From assembly GCA_014529385.2 (NCBI GenBank), contig CM043964.1:38997-102996 (forward strand): a DNA stretch of 64,000 nucleotides. Direction: 5' to 3'. Shown piece by piece: positions 54,098-64,000 of the stretch. The translations under genes were made by a program, and so were the position numbers. Positions within the stretch are counted from its first letter, which is position 1. The number at the start of each line of letters is the position of its first letter. The notes beneath the pieces are model-generated. The model was not told the DNA's origin. It saw nothing but the letters and a program-made list of their open reading frames with translations, and ran no database searches. This DNA is from Adiantum capillus-veneris (taxonomy: Eukaryota; Streptophyta; Polypodiopsida; Polypodiales; Pteridaceae).

Positions 54098-55224
54098 TGT
54101 CAGGAGTTTTTTGGAGCAAGGGATTGCGCATATGTACATACACATGCATGGTGCATCGAATAAAGGATTGCCCATTTTCCAAAGCCAGGTGGTTACGTGG
54201 GGCCCACATGTGTACAAGTAGGACAACATGTACATAGTGCAGTACCAGTGTGTTTTTTCTATAATAATGAGGAGTTGGTAGCGCGTAAAACTTTTGGAGG
54301 AAGCTATCCGTGGGATGACGACATGAGGTAAACAGGTGCATCAGATGGCATCTAGTGGCGTCAGGACGTCGAATGGGGTCAATACTTGCGTGTGGAGAAG
54401 TACGGACACAACGTGGGTGTCTTCTTGTGATAATTATGCAGAAATTTCATCATGAGGACCATATTTTGGGGCCACTTCACGTGGTTGCGGGATGCATTAT
54501 TGGAAAAAGCTGAGTGCCAGGTGTGCGGATGATGCAAAAAGGTGACAACTCTGCACTACGAGGTTAGTTTCTGACCTGTTCGGGGTCCATTTGAGGTCAT
54601 CTAAAAGGCCAAGGGTGCCCAAGTAAAAAATCTGAGTGTGGAAACTGAAAAAACTGAGAGAAGACCAGAAAAAGAGTGGAGAGAAGAGGAGGAACAGCCG
54701 CAACTGTGTTTTTGGGGTTTTTGGAGCCTGTATTGGCCGTAAACTGCTCATCCGAGGTTGGATTTGAGCACTTTGACATTGTAGACTGGGGTTTTGGGCC
54801 GTTCCGGACACGATGGCGCTTTACATTTTGCCAAATTCCTCACTGTTTTTTTGCTGTTTTGGCTATGTAAGTTTCTCCTATGAGCGAAGCTTCTGCTCCA
54901 TTTTGTGATTGTATCTGGCTTATTTTACCCATACTGTGTGAGCTATTTGCCCCATTGGTGTTGGCCCAAGATCATTTGTATCTAAAAATCAGAAATTCTC
55001 CTCTTTTGAGCTGAGTTTTTGGGTGTGTGTGTGTGTGTGTGTGCGTGTCTCTGTGTTGAGTGGGCAAGTGGGAAGTCTCTCTCCTCTCACTCCATTGGTG
55101 TGTTTCCTGTCTCGGCCAGGTGGATTGTGTAAGCCGAGTGGTGCCCCATAGTGTGTGTATATATCCTTCCAAGAGTGTGTGTCGGGTCATTATAGAGGCG
55201 TTCTGTGTGTTTCCATCCCGCTCA
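54098..55224 (+). repeat. 3' LTR of G3 (1127 bp)
   Basis: It starts TGTCAGGAGTTTTTTGG and ends CCATCCCGCTCA. It is collinear with the split 5' LTR apart from two indels, and carries a TG run near 55023-55042. The next bases (AACTG) do not repeat the left flank. Confidence 0.9.
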
Positions 55225-56650
55225 AACTGTCTAGAGCACCTATTAGTGGGTATGAGGCAAGAGATGTTGTCATAATTAACTAATATCTAATTCTCTTAAG
55301 TGATTTTCTCATGTTAAAGTGATCATGTAATAAGAGGAAGTACCAGGGGAGAAAAAGATAGAATATTGGTTAAGCTGGTAGACTGGCCACTGTAGGGATC
55401 CAAAGGAGGGAAAATAGGGATCCAAAGGAAGGGGCCATTTGCAAAAGAGCAATGTGCAACAATGGGCTTCAAACACCCCAAGGTTTAGCCCATTAAGACT
55501 TCCAAAATGCTAAGGTTACGTCCAATGGTCAAAACCTAGGGCAAATTGGATGCTGATGTGAAGACCTTAAAGTCTTCACATATCCCTAGATAGGAGGGGG
55601 TGAGGTAGACCAATGAGTATTAGGCTAGAGTACATTTAGTTTAATTCATTTTAAAACACTTGATAAAAGAACCAATAGAAATTAATCTCTCTAGAAGACT
55701 ATTGGACAGTGTCCCAATGTGACGAGACATGGATATGCAAAAACTGAATAACAAAAAATTGCAATTACACAGAGTAGATGCAGGAGATCAGAGATGTATA
55801 TTGATATCAATTCCCAAGTGCAAGAAGAGCGTAGCTCGTATCAACCTCCCGACCACCCCGGAGCTATCTCACTCTCAATCTGTGCACAGTTCTCAATCGC
55901 ACTCTCACTCTCAATCTCAATCACAAGGCACCATCACAGTAGAATAGCCTCCCTCTGCATACGCGCTGTCTTCTTCACGCCAAAAAGTGGCTATTTTTTA
56001 CCTTGTTCCAGTCTTTAGCAAAGCGGCCCAAAAATAGGTTCGCAAAAAGATGTCCTGCATTCAAACACATAAAAACCACACTCGCGAGTTAGCAAATTTA
56101 GAATGCATGCTGATATCCTCTACCATGCTGATTACTAAGCAATGATAAGCTATTATGAGTGATTATGTGACGAGATATACTTCTTTCCCATAAGAATACT
56201 CCTTCTTCCTCTCAGTCTACTCTCATACCTTGCTAGCTCTCACCATCTTCGAAGGTGTGTGAGGTCCTCGTTCTAAGACCGTGAGGGAATTGATAATGTG
56301 TTTTACAAGTGTTAGCTTGGTGCTTGAAGCTTCCATCTTCATTGCACCAACAAGTTATTGAAAGAACATAGAGTATTGTATTGTAAAATGTCTCCTTTGA
56401 TGGGGGAAACGTATAATACAAAGACTTTTGGAGGGCGGACCGGCTCTCTGTTTATCCGGTCCTCAACTATTGTCAATAGCTTAATTTCTCTCTCTTTTGA
56501 AGTATTGTTCATGCCTATCTAACTAGGTGTTATGCTTTATGTTGCTCTCTCCATCCAAGTACTCTTGCTATGCTCATTAGGAATCTAAATGCTTACTATG
56601 TCTATGTTATTTTCCGCTACATACAAGTTACTAGATCATTAAATGTTACA
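55225..56650 (+). repeat. Probable 5' LTR region of G4
   Basis: The stretch lacks ORFs and ends TTAAATGTTACA two bases before a primer site, so at least its right part should be an LTR. Its left limit is unknown because no second copy lies in the window. Notable are a duplicated GTAGGGATCCAAAGGA/ATAGGGATCCAAAGGA pair at 55393-55430 and a TCTCACTCTCAATC-type repeat at 55866-55925. Confidence 0.5.
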
Positions 56651-56652
56651 TT

Positions 56653-56664
56653 TGGTATCAGAGC
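56653..56664 (+). promoter_or_regulatory. Primer-binding site of G4
   Basis: TGGTATCAGAGC, initiator-Met tRNA type, followed by ACAAGG. It fixes the plus-strand orientation of the following gag. Confidence 0.85.
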
Positions 56665-57065
56665 ACAAGGTTTCTCTTTTCTTGCTCAAGAAGGGAGGTC
56701 CTCAAGCTAACTATAAATGGTTGGTATTAATCATTGCAATTGAATAAGTAGAATATGGATTTTTCAACCTTGCAGTGCGCCTGCTTCGTGCAGATAACAG
56801 GGCATCAACGTGGAGAGCTATGGTCTTATTAGTGGAGTCCTATGGGGCTCGCCTACGGTTGAACCACTATTGAGCTATTAGAAGCTTGACAAGAGCCGGT
56901 ACTGTTTTGGTGTTGAAAGACCCTCTCTTCTATTCCTTGCAATTAATGATAATCATGCCACGGGTAGAGGAGCTTGAGTGCTTTTCTAAAGGGCTTAAGA
57001 GGAGTAGCAACTAGGGCTTGAAGTGCCAAAGTACACCCAAGAATTTACACCTAAAAGTTGTTAGA

Positions 57066-58553
57066 ATGGTTGACGATAGTAAAGAGAGTTAAATTAATGT
57101 TGATAGCTTTGATTTTGCTAATGAACAGGCTACTAATGATGCCCCTATGCTTGTCAATTACCTTGTTTCCAGGCTTCAACAAGCCATGGGCAATCCATCC
57201 CTCTAAGTTAAGTGTAATGGCAGCTACATGCTCATGGGATTCTCCAAACTCCCCATAAAGAAAAAAGAGTACCTAGGAAGCCTCCTTGTGAGACTTCCAA
57301 AAGAGGCCTCTCTCCAATTCAGGAAGAAGAAGAGGATCCATGTGAAGGGCTCAAAAATCTACTACTTGATGATGCATCTCCTTCCCAAAGGAGAACTCAA
57401 GAGACCCCACCAAAATAACGAGAAAGAAGTGAATCTCCTGCCACATCGGCAGAGAGGGTCCACGAGGACGGCGAGAAAAATTCTCTCCAACACCCCCAAA
57501 ACGGAGAAGACCATCGCACACTTCTCCACACCATAATTCAAAGAGGGATGATAGAAAACAAGAGAAGAAAAAGGTGATAAAGAGGTCACCCTCTTCTCCA
57601 TCTTCTTCCTCCTCTTCCTTGTATGAAGAAAGTGATGGTGCAGAGAAGAAGGAACAAGGGAAGAAAAAGGTGAGAAAGAGGTCACCATCTTCTCCATCCT
57701 CCTCAAATTTTTCCTCATCTGAAGAAAGTGACCGTGCAACTTTTGAACCACCAAAAAGAAGAGGCCATAGGAAATACTATGCCCCATGGAAGAGGTCGTC
57801 TGAGCTCAATAAGTTCAAGGAGGGAGGAAAGAAAATCTCTTTTGTTACCTACGATGGCACCTTTGGTGCTATGGACAAAGTCTCGGCCTTCATTCAACAA
57901 TTGGATGCGACGTTTGGAGATGAGGGCTTCACGGAGCCCTCAAAGCTACACCATGTAGCTATGCATTTTCAAAAGTATTCCATGCAATGGTGGTCTAGCC
58001 TACAGGAAAATGGTAAAGCTCCATGAACATGGAAAGCTTTCAGAGCTTCCATTATGAAGTAGTTTTTGGCTACCGATGCCAAAGACAAAGTACTCACCGA
58101 ATGGAAAAGCTTGAAGCTCTCTCACTACGAATCTATCCACAAATATGTAGAAAAATTTTGGGACTTACATCTGAAAGCCACTGTCTTCAAAAAGATGGAA
58201 TTTGGAGAGCAAAAACAAAAAAATTGTGCGGGTCTAACTGAAGATATGGCAGACTATGTCAACTACCAAAGGCCACGCACCATATCTGTGGTCATACACC
58301 ATACCATGGTGGCTGCCCGAATCCATTTCCAATGGAGAACAAGGACCCTAACAATGAGCCTAAGGGGAAGGACAATGTCCAAAAGTCTCCTAAAGGCAAC
58401 ACCAACAACAACAAAGCTAAGGAGAAGGGAGTTTATAAAGGAAAAAATAGACTCTCTCCTATAGAGCTTGAGCATTATCATAAAGATAACCACTATTTCA
58501 AGTGCGGGGAGAAAAGGCATGCTTATCGTGCTTACCCCCATAAGAATACATGA
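57066..58553 (+). pseudogene. gag of G4
   Basis: Possible start at the ATG at 57066 (MVDDSKES then a stop, then SFDFANEQATNDAPMLVNYL). A Ser-rich, charged segment with a tandem repeat (SPSSPSSSSSSLYEESD / SPSSPSSSNFSSSEESD) at 57574-57740 follows. The capsid domain reads KISFVTYDGTFGAMDKVSAF, LHHVAMHFQKYSMQWWSSLQ and LKLSHYESIHKYVEKFWDLH. The knuckle is degraded to YFKCGEKRHAYRAYP, with its first and last Cys replaced. Stops and frame changes lie at about 58024, 58060 and 58290. Confidence 0.8.
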
Positions 58554-59044
58554 AATGAGCCTCTTGGAGCTACCTTGGTTGAAATCCAAGAAGAGGAAGC
58601 TCACTACAAAGGATCTCCTCTGTGCCATGCTTGGGGAAAGGTAAGAGAACATGATGCTTTTATTCCCTTTGACCCTGGTTCTACTCACAATTTCATATCT
58701 ATAGAGTTGGCCACCAAGCTAGCGCATCCAAGCCTATGAGATGGGATATGTCCTACTAGCCGATGGTGCTTTCAATGGGCAAGAATCTTCAATCACTCCC
58801 TTAATTGGGAAATTGAGGCTCCATGTCCAAAGCTATGTGGACAAAGAGGACTTCTTTATCCCTCCTCCAGGCATGAAGATGTAATCCTAGGGGGACCATG
58901 GTTTGATCGCATGGATGCCAATATTAAGTTCCCTGAAAGGGAAATCTACTTTAGGTTCAAGAAAAAAGATATGTACATAGTTGCTAAGGAGTTGGGTAAC
59001 ACCGAGTTTTACCAAGCACCGAGCAAACTTTATCGAGCAAACAC

Positions 59045-59051
<7 letters not shown>
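58554..59051 (+). pseudogene. Aspartic protease of G4, truncated
   Basis: The active site at 58671 reads FDPGSTHNFISIELATKLAH, where the usual second residue is Ser or Thr and here is Pro. After a stop and frame change, VILGGPWFDRMDANIKFPER and EIYFRFKKKDMYI give the ILG strand and the end of the domain. Coding sequence stops at the (GA)n tract. Confidence 0.75.

Positions 59052-59120
<69 letters not shown>
59052..59120. repeat. (GA)n microsatellite
   Basis: About 34 GA units at the point where the G4 coding sequence ends. Confidence 0.95.
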
Positions 59121-59125
<5 letters not shown>

Positions 59126-60737
59126 ATTATTTGTTTTCATTTCCAAGTCATGAGTAACACTTTAGTAATCATTAACATCATTTCTGAACAACATAGTAAT
59201 TATAACAATTGATTTCATCAAGTAGAAAACATGATAGTTTAGCATGAATGACACTCGTCATCGATGAAGGCATGTCTTTTACCTGGTTTGTTGCAGGCTT
59301 GAACATTGTATTATGGATCTCGCACCATCCTTTTAGCCCCGGCCTCAATGTACATAGGCAAGGCACTTTCATGAAGCAAAAATCAACACATCAAAGTTAA
59401 TCAACCGACCTCACATAGTGCAAACCAAGTTTTTTTTAAATCATTCAAAACCACATCAATAGCTGGATAGCTACTATCAAATATTGCAATGAACATACAT
59501 AGCTTGCAAAGAAAAAATATACGTAAGGGGAGGTACTAAAAAAATAGCATGTCCATGACCAAAAGAAATGGAATGCTTACAAATGATCGAACAAGTTCCG
59601 AGAGGGAGGTTTATTCGCCTCATCCACCACATCCACAGAAGTAGAGGTACTAGAGGCCAAAGCATGCGTGTTTATGCTATAGAAATAGATTCACCAAATA
59701 ACACACTTGGTTTAGCATTGCACTTACAAGTTCATTCTTTGAAGACTTGTCAACAAAGAAATCTCTGATACCTTTGTGGCATCAATGATCGTAATCAAAA
59801 CTCTACATGCTTGCCTTTTTTTTAAAGTGTAATACCCAACAAACATTCAATTACATATACCGAATTTATCTAGCTATAATCAATACTTTTTTTCATTTCA
59901 ATAAAAAAATTAAGCTTGAACACCTAATTCTTGCCAGACTTAACACATGGCCCATGCAATCTCTCCATGTGGACAAATCATGTAAAGCTTGTGGGCCAAA
60001 TATGCAAACCGATGGGACACTCTCCAAAATTGTCCCATGTCGATGTAGGTCAGCTAAGGGAAGTGTCACAAAAGGGTAATTCTATGAACATGATACTAAA
60101 GATAGTAGTAGAATAATGATATGGGTATTTAATTCTCTGTACCCTAAAAGTGGTCGTTGGCAAGCAATTGAGGAACTTAGAGCCCCGTCTCGCCAAGGGA
60201 TTGCAAGACCTATAGGACAATCATCCTATGCTCTGCAAATTCCATCTTATTTCTCGATAGTCATGGAGAGAAAACACAATTTCCCCGAATTATGGTTCAA
60301 ATGCATCCTACTTTTCAATTTGAGGTTTAAGCCTATGTGTTCTAAGTTTTACCTATTTTCACAATTTTAGCAGCACTTGCAACACGGTCTTCATGTCCTG
60401 TAAATCCTGCAAGCGGATTGGTGTGACAGTTGTTTTTGGAGGATCCAAGCTGCTATAACCCCTAGAGGTGCGGGGTGGGAAGGGGCTCTTAAAGCACATA
60501 ATAGTGGTGGGTTGTCCCAGTTATTAGTATTTATTGGCACTGCTTGCTTGCAGGGAGCGATATAAGCGTGGTGCCTATCAAATGTTGTACACAATTTTAG
60601 GCTTTTTGAAACTATTTTAAGATGCTATTTTTTAGCGTTCCTTTGGAGTCATGCCTTTAATAAAAATATCACTTGCATAAAAAAAGCTTATTTGTCGAGC
60701 GTAAAGAGACGAGAGCAAGGAATGCAAGATATGCTGC

Positions 60738-60739
<2 letters not shown>
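59121..60739. other. Unassigned A/T-rich sequence
   Basis: No convincing coding region. Short open stretches are scattered on both strands. The end part (60600-60690) reads GGAGTCATGCCTTTAATAAAAATATC followed by a run of A, reminiscent of a LINE 3' end, but I see no LINE coding sequence before it. Confidence 0.5.
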
Positions 60740-60776
<37 letters not shown>

Positions 60777-61236
60777 AAATTGCCAGATACTCTATAAAGG
60801 TCTTGTTGACGGACAAAGATCACAAAGATTTTAAAAATATAGGACTTGAGTATAAATGACAATATGTTGAGCTTTGGAACAGTGAATGGCTCCACTTACA
60901 AATGGAGAAAATACCTTGGAATTACAAAATAAACATTAGGCAGCGCCTCACAATAAGTTGTTGTTTGTGCATGGGTTTAGACTCTCGTAAGTACCATGAA
61001 GGCAAAGATCTGTATGATGCTAGTTGAGCTCATTCCTTGCTGAAGAGGCCGAACAAGCCACCACCGCCAGTGCCAGAAGAAGACTGCTAGGACTTGTGAG
61101 AGGGCGTTGATGCTCACAGGGTGGTGGGCTTTTTCGGGGCATCCTCCACGCTCTGCAATGGGATCAATCTTTGAGAATGACTCCTTGTCCCCCGCACACT
61201 ACTGTCGGCACACCTAGCACAACCCATGACGCCATC

Positions 61237-61310
<74 letters not shown>

Positions 61311-61312
<2 letters not shown>

Positions 61313-61397
61313 AATAACACGTCTTGAGTTCAACTCCTCGTCGGCTAGATCTTTAAGGTCTCTTGGGATAGTTTCCTACGACGTTAAAACTCTCTTC
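61311..61397 (+). repeat. Second copy of the B-box-like dispersed repeat
   Basis: The plus strand reads GTCTTGAGTTCAACTCCTCG and CTAGATCTTTAAGGTCT, then TAGTTTCCTACGACGTTA, nearly identical to the reverse complement of 9698-9790 in the CACTA element. It lies between two CT runs, as the other copy lies next to GA and CA runs. Confidence 0.8.
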
Positions 61398-61468
61398 TTC
61401 TTCTTCTTCTCTATCATTGCGATTACGGTTGCTTTTCAATATGCCATCCACACGCTGCCTCTCTTTAC

Positions 61469-61510
<42 letters not shown>

Positions 61511-61513
<3 letters not shown>

Positions 61514-61724
61514 CTGACAACAGCAGCGCAAAGAGACAAGAGCAAGGTATGCTGCTACAAATCTCTCTCTCTCTCATATTTTTTGATAGTAGCAGCGCAA
61601 AGAGATGAGAGCAACGAGAAGTGTAAGGTGTTGTCCTACAACTCTCTCTCTCTCTCTCTCATGTTTTTCAACAGCAGCAACGCAAAGAGATGACAGCAAC
61701 CAGAAGCATAAGATATTGTGCTAC

Positions 61725-61771
<47 letters not shown>
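61511..61771 (+). repeat. Tandem repeat of about 85-100 bp containing CT runs
   Basis: Three units, each made of CAGCAGCGCAAAGAGAxxAGAGCAA, a GCATAAGATATTGTGCTACA-like part and a (CT)n run. A fourth related block (GCGTAAAGAGACGAGAGCAAGG) lies at 60698-60771. The CT runs grow from left to right. Confidence 0.85.
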
Positions 61772-61818
<47 letters not shown>

Positions 61819-62149
61819 AGCAGTGCCAAAAACCCATGTCAAAAACTCTTTCGAAGTTATGAGGTAGGTTGTCAAGCTGTGGAGTTGGAGGACACGCTAT
61901 AGTCAAGGAGGAGGCGGAATGGGCACCAAGGAGGTGAAAGGACCAGCCAGACTTTGAGTACATAGGCTGCCATTGGGTGTCGTCTGCGGTGGCCTGTCTC
62001 ACAACCGGTAGCTGTTGCAGAGAAGCTGTCGGGTAAGGAGAAGCAGTAAGTTCGAGCAGCCTGCCTGGTTAGGACGATCAAACAAGTTCAATCGGGACAC
62101 ACACCTTAACCATTCCGTGTCGGCACGGGAGCATTTAGGATAAAGTCCC

Positions 62150-63527
62150 AATAAACTTACATGTTGCAGACTTCTACACGCATTTTCAAACTCCTCTCGA
62201 GAGATCATTTGATTTTCAAACAACCAACACCAAGTTTGATACTCGGTATGGTTCTCTCTATATCTCTGCACTTCTCTGGTCGCGCGACTCATGGTAATGT
62301 TATAGTGACAAAAAATAGCAACCAATTAATTAAATGAAAAAAACTAGATTTTTTACAATAAAACTAATATTTTTACTTACATATTTGTCTTTCCAAGCCG
62401 TTTTTCCTCCCGAACCATAATGCGTAGGAGTCTGATGGGATCTGGCCTCAACTTGACGCGTATACATCCTCGCACCGGTTGCCCTTTCGTCCTCTTTCTC
62501 GCCCATAGCGGTCTCCCACTCCACATCATGGACATTTCCTGGCTGATAGCTATGCTCTGGAGACTCCATTGTCTTCTTTGCCGCTCTCCTCACACTAGAT
62601 TTTTTGTTCTTCAGAAATGTTTTGACATGCTTGCAACCATTGCCTTGAGAATTGTTGCCCCTCAGGGTTGGGGAAACGCATGTGCATGGTTGTCTCTATA
62701 TATGCGAGGTTGTAGGGATCTTGCTGATCAAATTTGAAAAAGCAATTGATATATGTGGAGTGGATTAATTGGTTGACGTGTGTGCGGAATCTCCTGCCCT
62801 GTGCTGTCCCGAGATCCAACATACCTCCTCTATGAACCTGGTAGTATAACCTGCGAGCATCTGGTGAAGGCATGTCATGGTCCTCATCTTCTGCTGGAGC
62901 AGGGAGTGGTGACTGTGGAGGAGAATCTGTAGTACTTCCCCCCCCCCCCCCCCTTCCCCCAAAACAACAACTAGCTCCGCTCCCTCGTCGAGATCGATCG
63001 GCGCTAGCGCGCGAGCTGCCCTAACGCTGACTGCCAGAAGAGCGCCGACGTGAACCTGGGACAGAAGGTGGGATAGGTGATGGATAGGTGGATGCCCGTG
63101 GCATCGGACCCTGTGGCGTCGCACCCAACGGCGTCGGACCCTGGGGCGTTGGACCCTGTGAAGGAAAAGTTGAACCTGGAGCTGTAGCTGGAAAACTCTG
63201 CAGGTATGGAGTGCCACCAGTCGGAGTAGAGACCTCTGATAATCCAAAAGCTGCTAGCTGCGCCGGTGAATAGCGCTGTGTAAGGGTCTGCTATGAACCT
63301 AACCACTTAGCCTAAAGACGCAATGCCCTCTCCACATCTGGATTGGTCACAGGTACGGCAGTGGACCCACCTAGAGCGTCCCGAAACCAGCCGAACCCTG
63401 ATGATGACTGCTGAGGAGACGACTGTGAATGATAGGCAGAGAGAGCGTCGGGATATGACATCCCGCCTGCCATGAAATCCTCAATGCTGCGAAAGCGTGG
63501 TGTGGAAGAAGAAGACATGGTCTGCAT
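62150..63527 (-). pseudogene. CACTA-type second ORF, related to the one at 12.3-13.6 kb
   Basis: Minus-strand exons start MQTMSSSSTPRFRSIEDFMA at 63527. A Pro/Gly-rich part follows with STPTGGTPY and GPTPQGPTPLGATPQGP, like the TPPGATPL repeats of the CACTA ORF at 12.3 kb. Next are DARRLYYQVHRGGMLDLG with FPNPEGQQFSRQWLQACQNI, and VEARSHQTPTHYGSGGKTAW with a likely GTAAGT donor at 62380. A last exon has EYQTWCWLFENQMISREEFE and a donor at 62160. In-frame TAGs near 63312 and 63296 and a 16-C run at 62938-62953 disrupt it. No terminal inverted repeat is seen in the window. Confidence 0.55.
62938..62953. repeat. Poly-C run of 16
   Basis: Sixteen consecutive C, then TT and five more C, within the second-ORF pseudogene. 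On the coding strand it is a Gly-coding G run prone to slippage, and assembly length may be uncertain. Confidence 0.9.
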
Positions 63528-63603
63528 TTATTACGACAAAGATTAAACTAGGGTATAAAATTTGAATATATGATTAAAAAATTTACACATTGATTTTTTT
63601 CAA

Positions 63604-63662
63604 ACATTGGATTTTTTAACATTGGATTCTCTATAGTATCCAATGTTGAAAGAATCCAATGT
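63604..63662. repeat. Nested foldback of 59 bp
   Basis: Outer arms ACATTGGATT (63604-63613) and AATCCAATGT (63653-63662) enclose inner arms AACATTGGAT (63618-63627) and ATCCAATGTT (63638-63647). The same decamer core is used twice, so several alternative hairpins can form. It could be a transposon end or a decayed foldback. No ORF is present. Confidence 0.8.
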
Positions 63663-63869
63663 GTGTCTACAACCTATAAAAGAGTCTTGCAAAGCCTCGA
63701 GTGCTAATAAGATATTAGTGTGTGTATTGACTAATAAGAGATTATTGTGTTTATGATTTGTGTGATCGATTGTGTGATCACTTGGACGGTCATTGGGGCC
63801 TAATACGTCACCTATGACTTAATCATGGAGGTATGTTTCTGTTTTTGTGTTGATTGTTGTTTAATTTAA

Positions 63870-64000
63870 CATAATTAGTGTGTGTTTTAGTGTTGGCTTG
63901 TGCACATACTAATTAGTGTGTGTTAACATACACTAATTAGTGTGTTTTAACATACACTAATTAGTGTGTGCATTAGATTGTGCACACACTAATTAGTGTG
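63870..64000. repeat. Tandem array of the palindrome CACACTAATTAGTGTG
   Basis: The core CTAATTAG lies at 63909, 63933, 63957 and 63989 (spacings 24, 24, 32), flanked by ACA(C/T)A and TGTGTG. The last copy is a perfect 16-base palindrome. A half copy (ATAATTAGTGTGTG) is at 63871. The array reaches the edge and probably continues. Confidence 0.85.

Larger units (their letters stand above)
38782..55224 (+). mobile_element. Ty3/gypsy retrotransposon G3 (Tat-like) with two nested insertions
   Basis: Layout: 5' LTR (38782-42820, split by N3), leader (42821 on, split by copia element C at 43315-48820), gag-pol (49365-54069) and 3' LTR (54098-55224). Both LTRs start TGTCAGGAGTTTTTTGG and end CATCCCGCTCA. 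The polyprotein has gag, protease, RT, RNase H, a second RNase H and part of integrase. Flanking pentamers TACAT and AACTG do not match, so one end may be rearranged. Without the insertions it is about 8 kb. Confidence 0.9.
56653..59051 (+). mobile_element. Ty3/gypsy fragment G4 (gag and protease only)
   Basis: Primer site, gag and protease follow in order, and then the sequence runs into a (GA)n tract at 59052. No RT, integrase or 3' LTR follows. Several stops and frameshifts are present. The GSTHNFI protease motif marks a lineage different from G1, G2 and G3. Confidence 0.8.
60740..61813. repeat. Cluster of CT and CA microsatellites
   Basis: (CT)n runs at 60740-60771, 61238-61310, 61474-61510 and 61727-61771, the last passing into (CA)n to 61813. 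The 60960-61230 interval holds unique-looking sequence with no clear gene. ORFs through the runs are artefacts. Confidence 0.95.

Noticed and set aside
60600-60690. Possible LINE 3' end (CCTTTAATAAAAATATC then A-rich)
   Set aside because: No RT or endonuclease sequence lies upstream and there is no target duplication. The match is to a short, low-information phrase.

Overview
This window looks like intergenic DNA from a large, repeat-rich vascular plant genome. I found no convincing host gene. Nearly all of it can be read as mobile elements inserted into one another. The plant assignment rests on a CACTA element with TNP2-type transposase domains (DUF4218 and DUF4216 likeness), LTR retrotransposons primed at TGGTATCAGAGC (initiator-Met tRNA type), a Ty3/gypsy polyprotein with what appears to be a second, archaeal-like RNase H (a feature of plant Tat-lineage elements), and long (CT)n/(GA)n tracts inside LTRs. 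The species cannot be told from this sequence.

Left part (1-17 kb). A decayed gypsy remnant G1 (1-4345, +) is cut off inside its RNase H. It abuts a minus-strand, non-autonomous LTR element M (4346-15264). M has 2.16-kb LTRs, a clear primer-binding site and polypurine tract, and an interior of about 2.8 kb with no pol. A CACTA element (8935-14162, +) sits in M's 5' LTR, with 12-bp inverted ends and an ACA target duplication. It has lost the catalytic part of its transposase. Two more partial LTR copies of the same family follow in tandem (15265-16903).

Middle part (17-38.8 kb). Poorly understood repeats (16904-19100) lead into N1, a minus-strand short-LTR element full of minisatellites. Gypsy element G2 (21100-29990, +) has LTRs of the same family as M and a damaged but recognisable gag, protease, RT, RNase H and integrase. 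N2 (about 30.0-32.4 kb) resembles N1. A gag remnant related to G1 (32.4-34.3 kb) and a tract with three spaced palindromes follow. A gag-only copia element (TR-GAG type, 36032-38486) lies in an unidentified coding-like stretch.

Right part (38.8-64 kb). Gypsy element G3 (38782-55224, +) carries two younger insertions: N3 (38946-41892), non-coding and with a perfect 5-bp target duplication, in its 5' LTR, and a nearly complete Ty1/copia element C (43315-48820, minus) in its leader. N3 and C share sequence next to their 3' LTRs. Then come a gypsy gag-protease fragment G4 (about 56.6-59.05 kb), microsatellite-rich DNA, and a minus-strand CACTA-type second ORF (about 62.1-63.5 kb). The window ends in an array of palindromes.

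Taken together, the window seems to hold two host-parasite pairs of retroelements. G2 (coding) and M (non-coding) share LTR, primer-binding site and polypurine tract. C (coding) and N3 (non-coding) share LTR style and 3' sub-terminal sequence. N1 and N2 appear to be relatives of N3.
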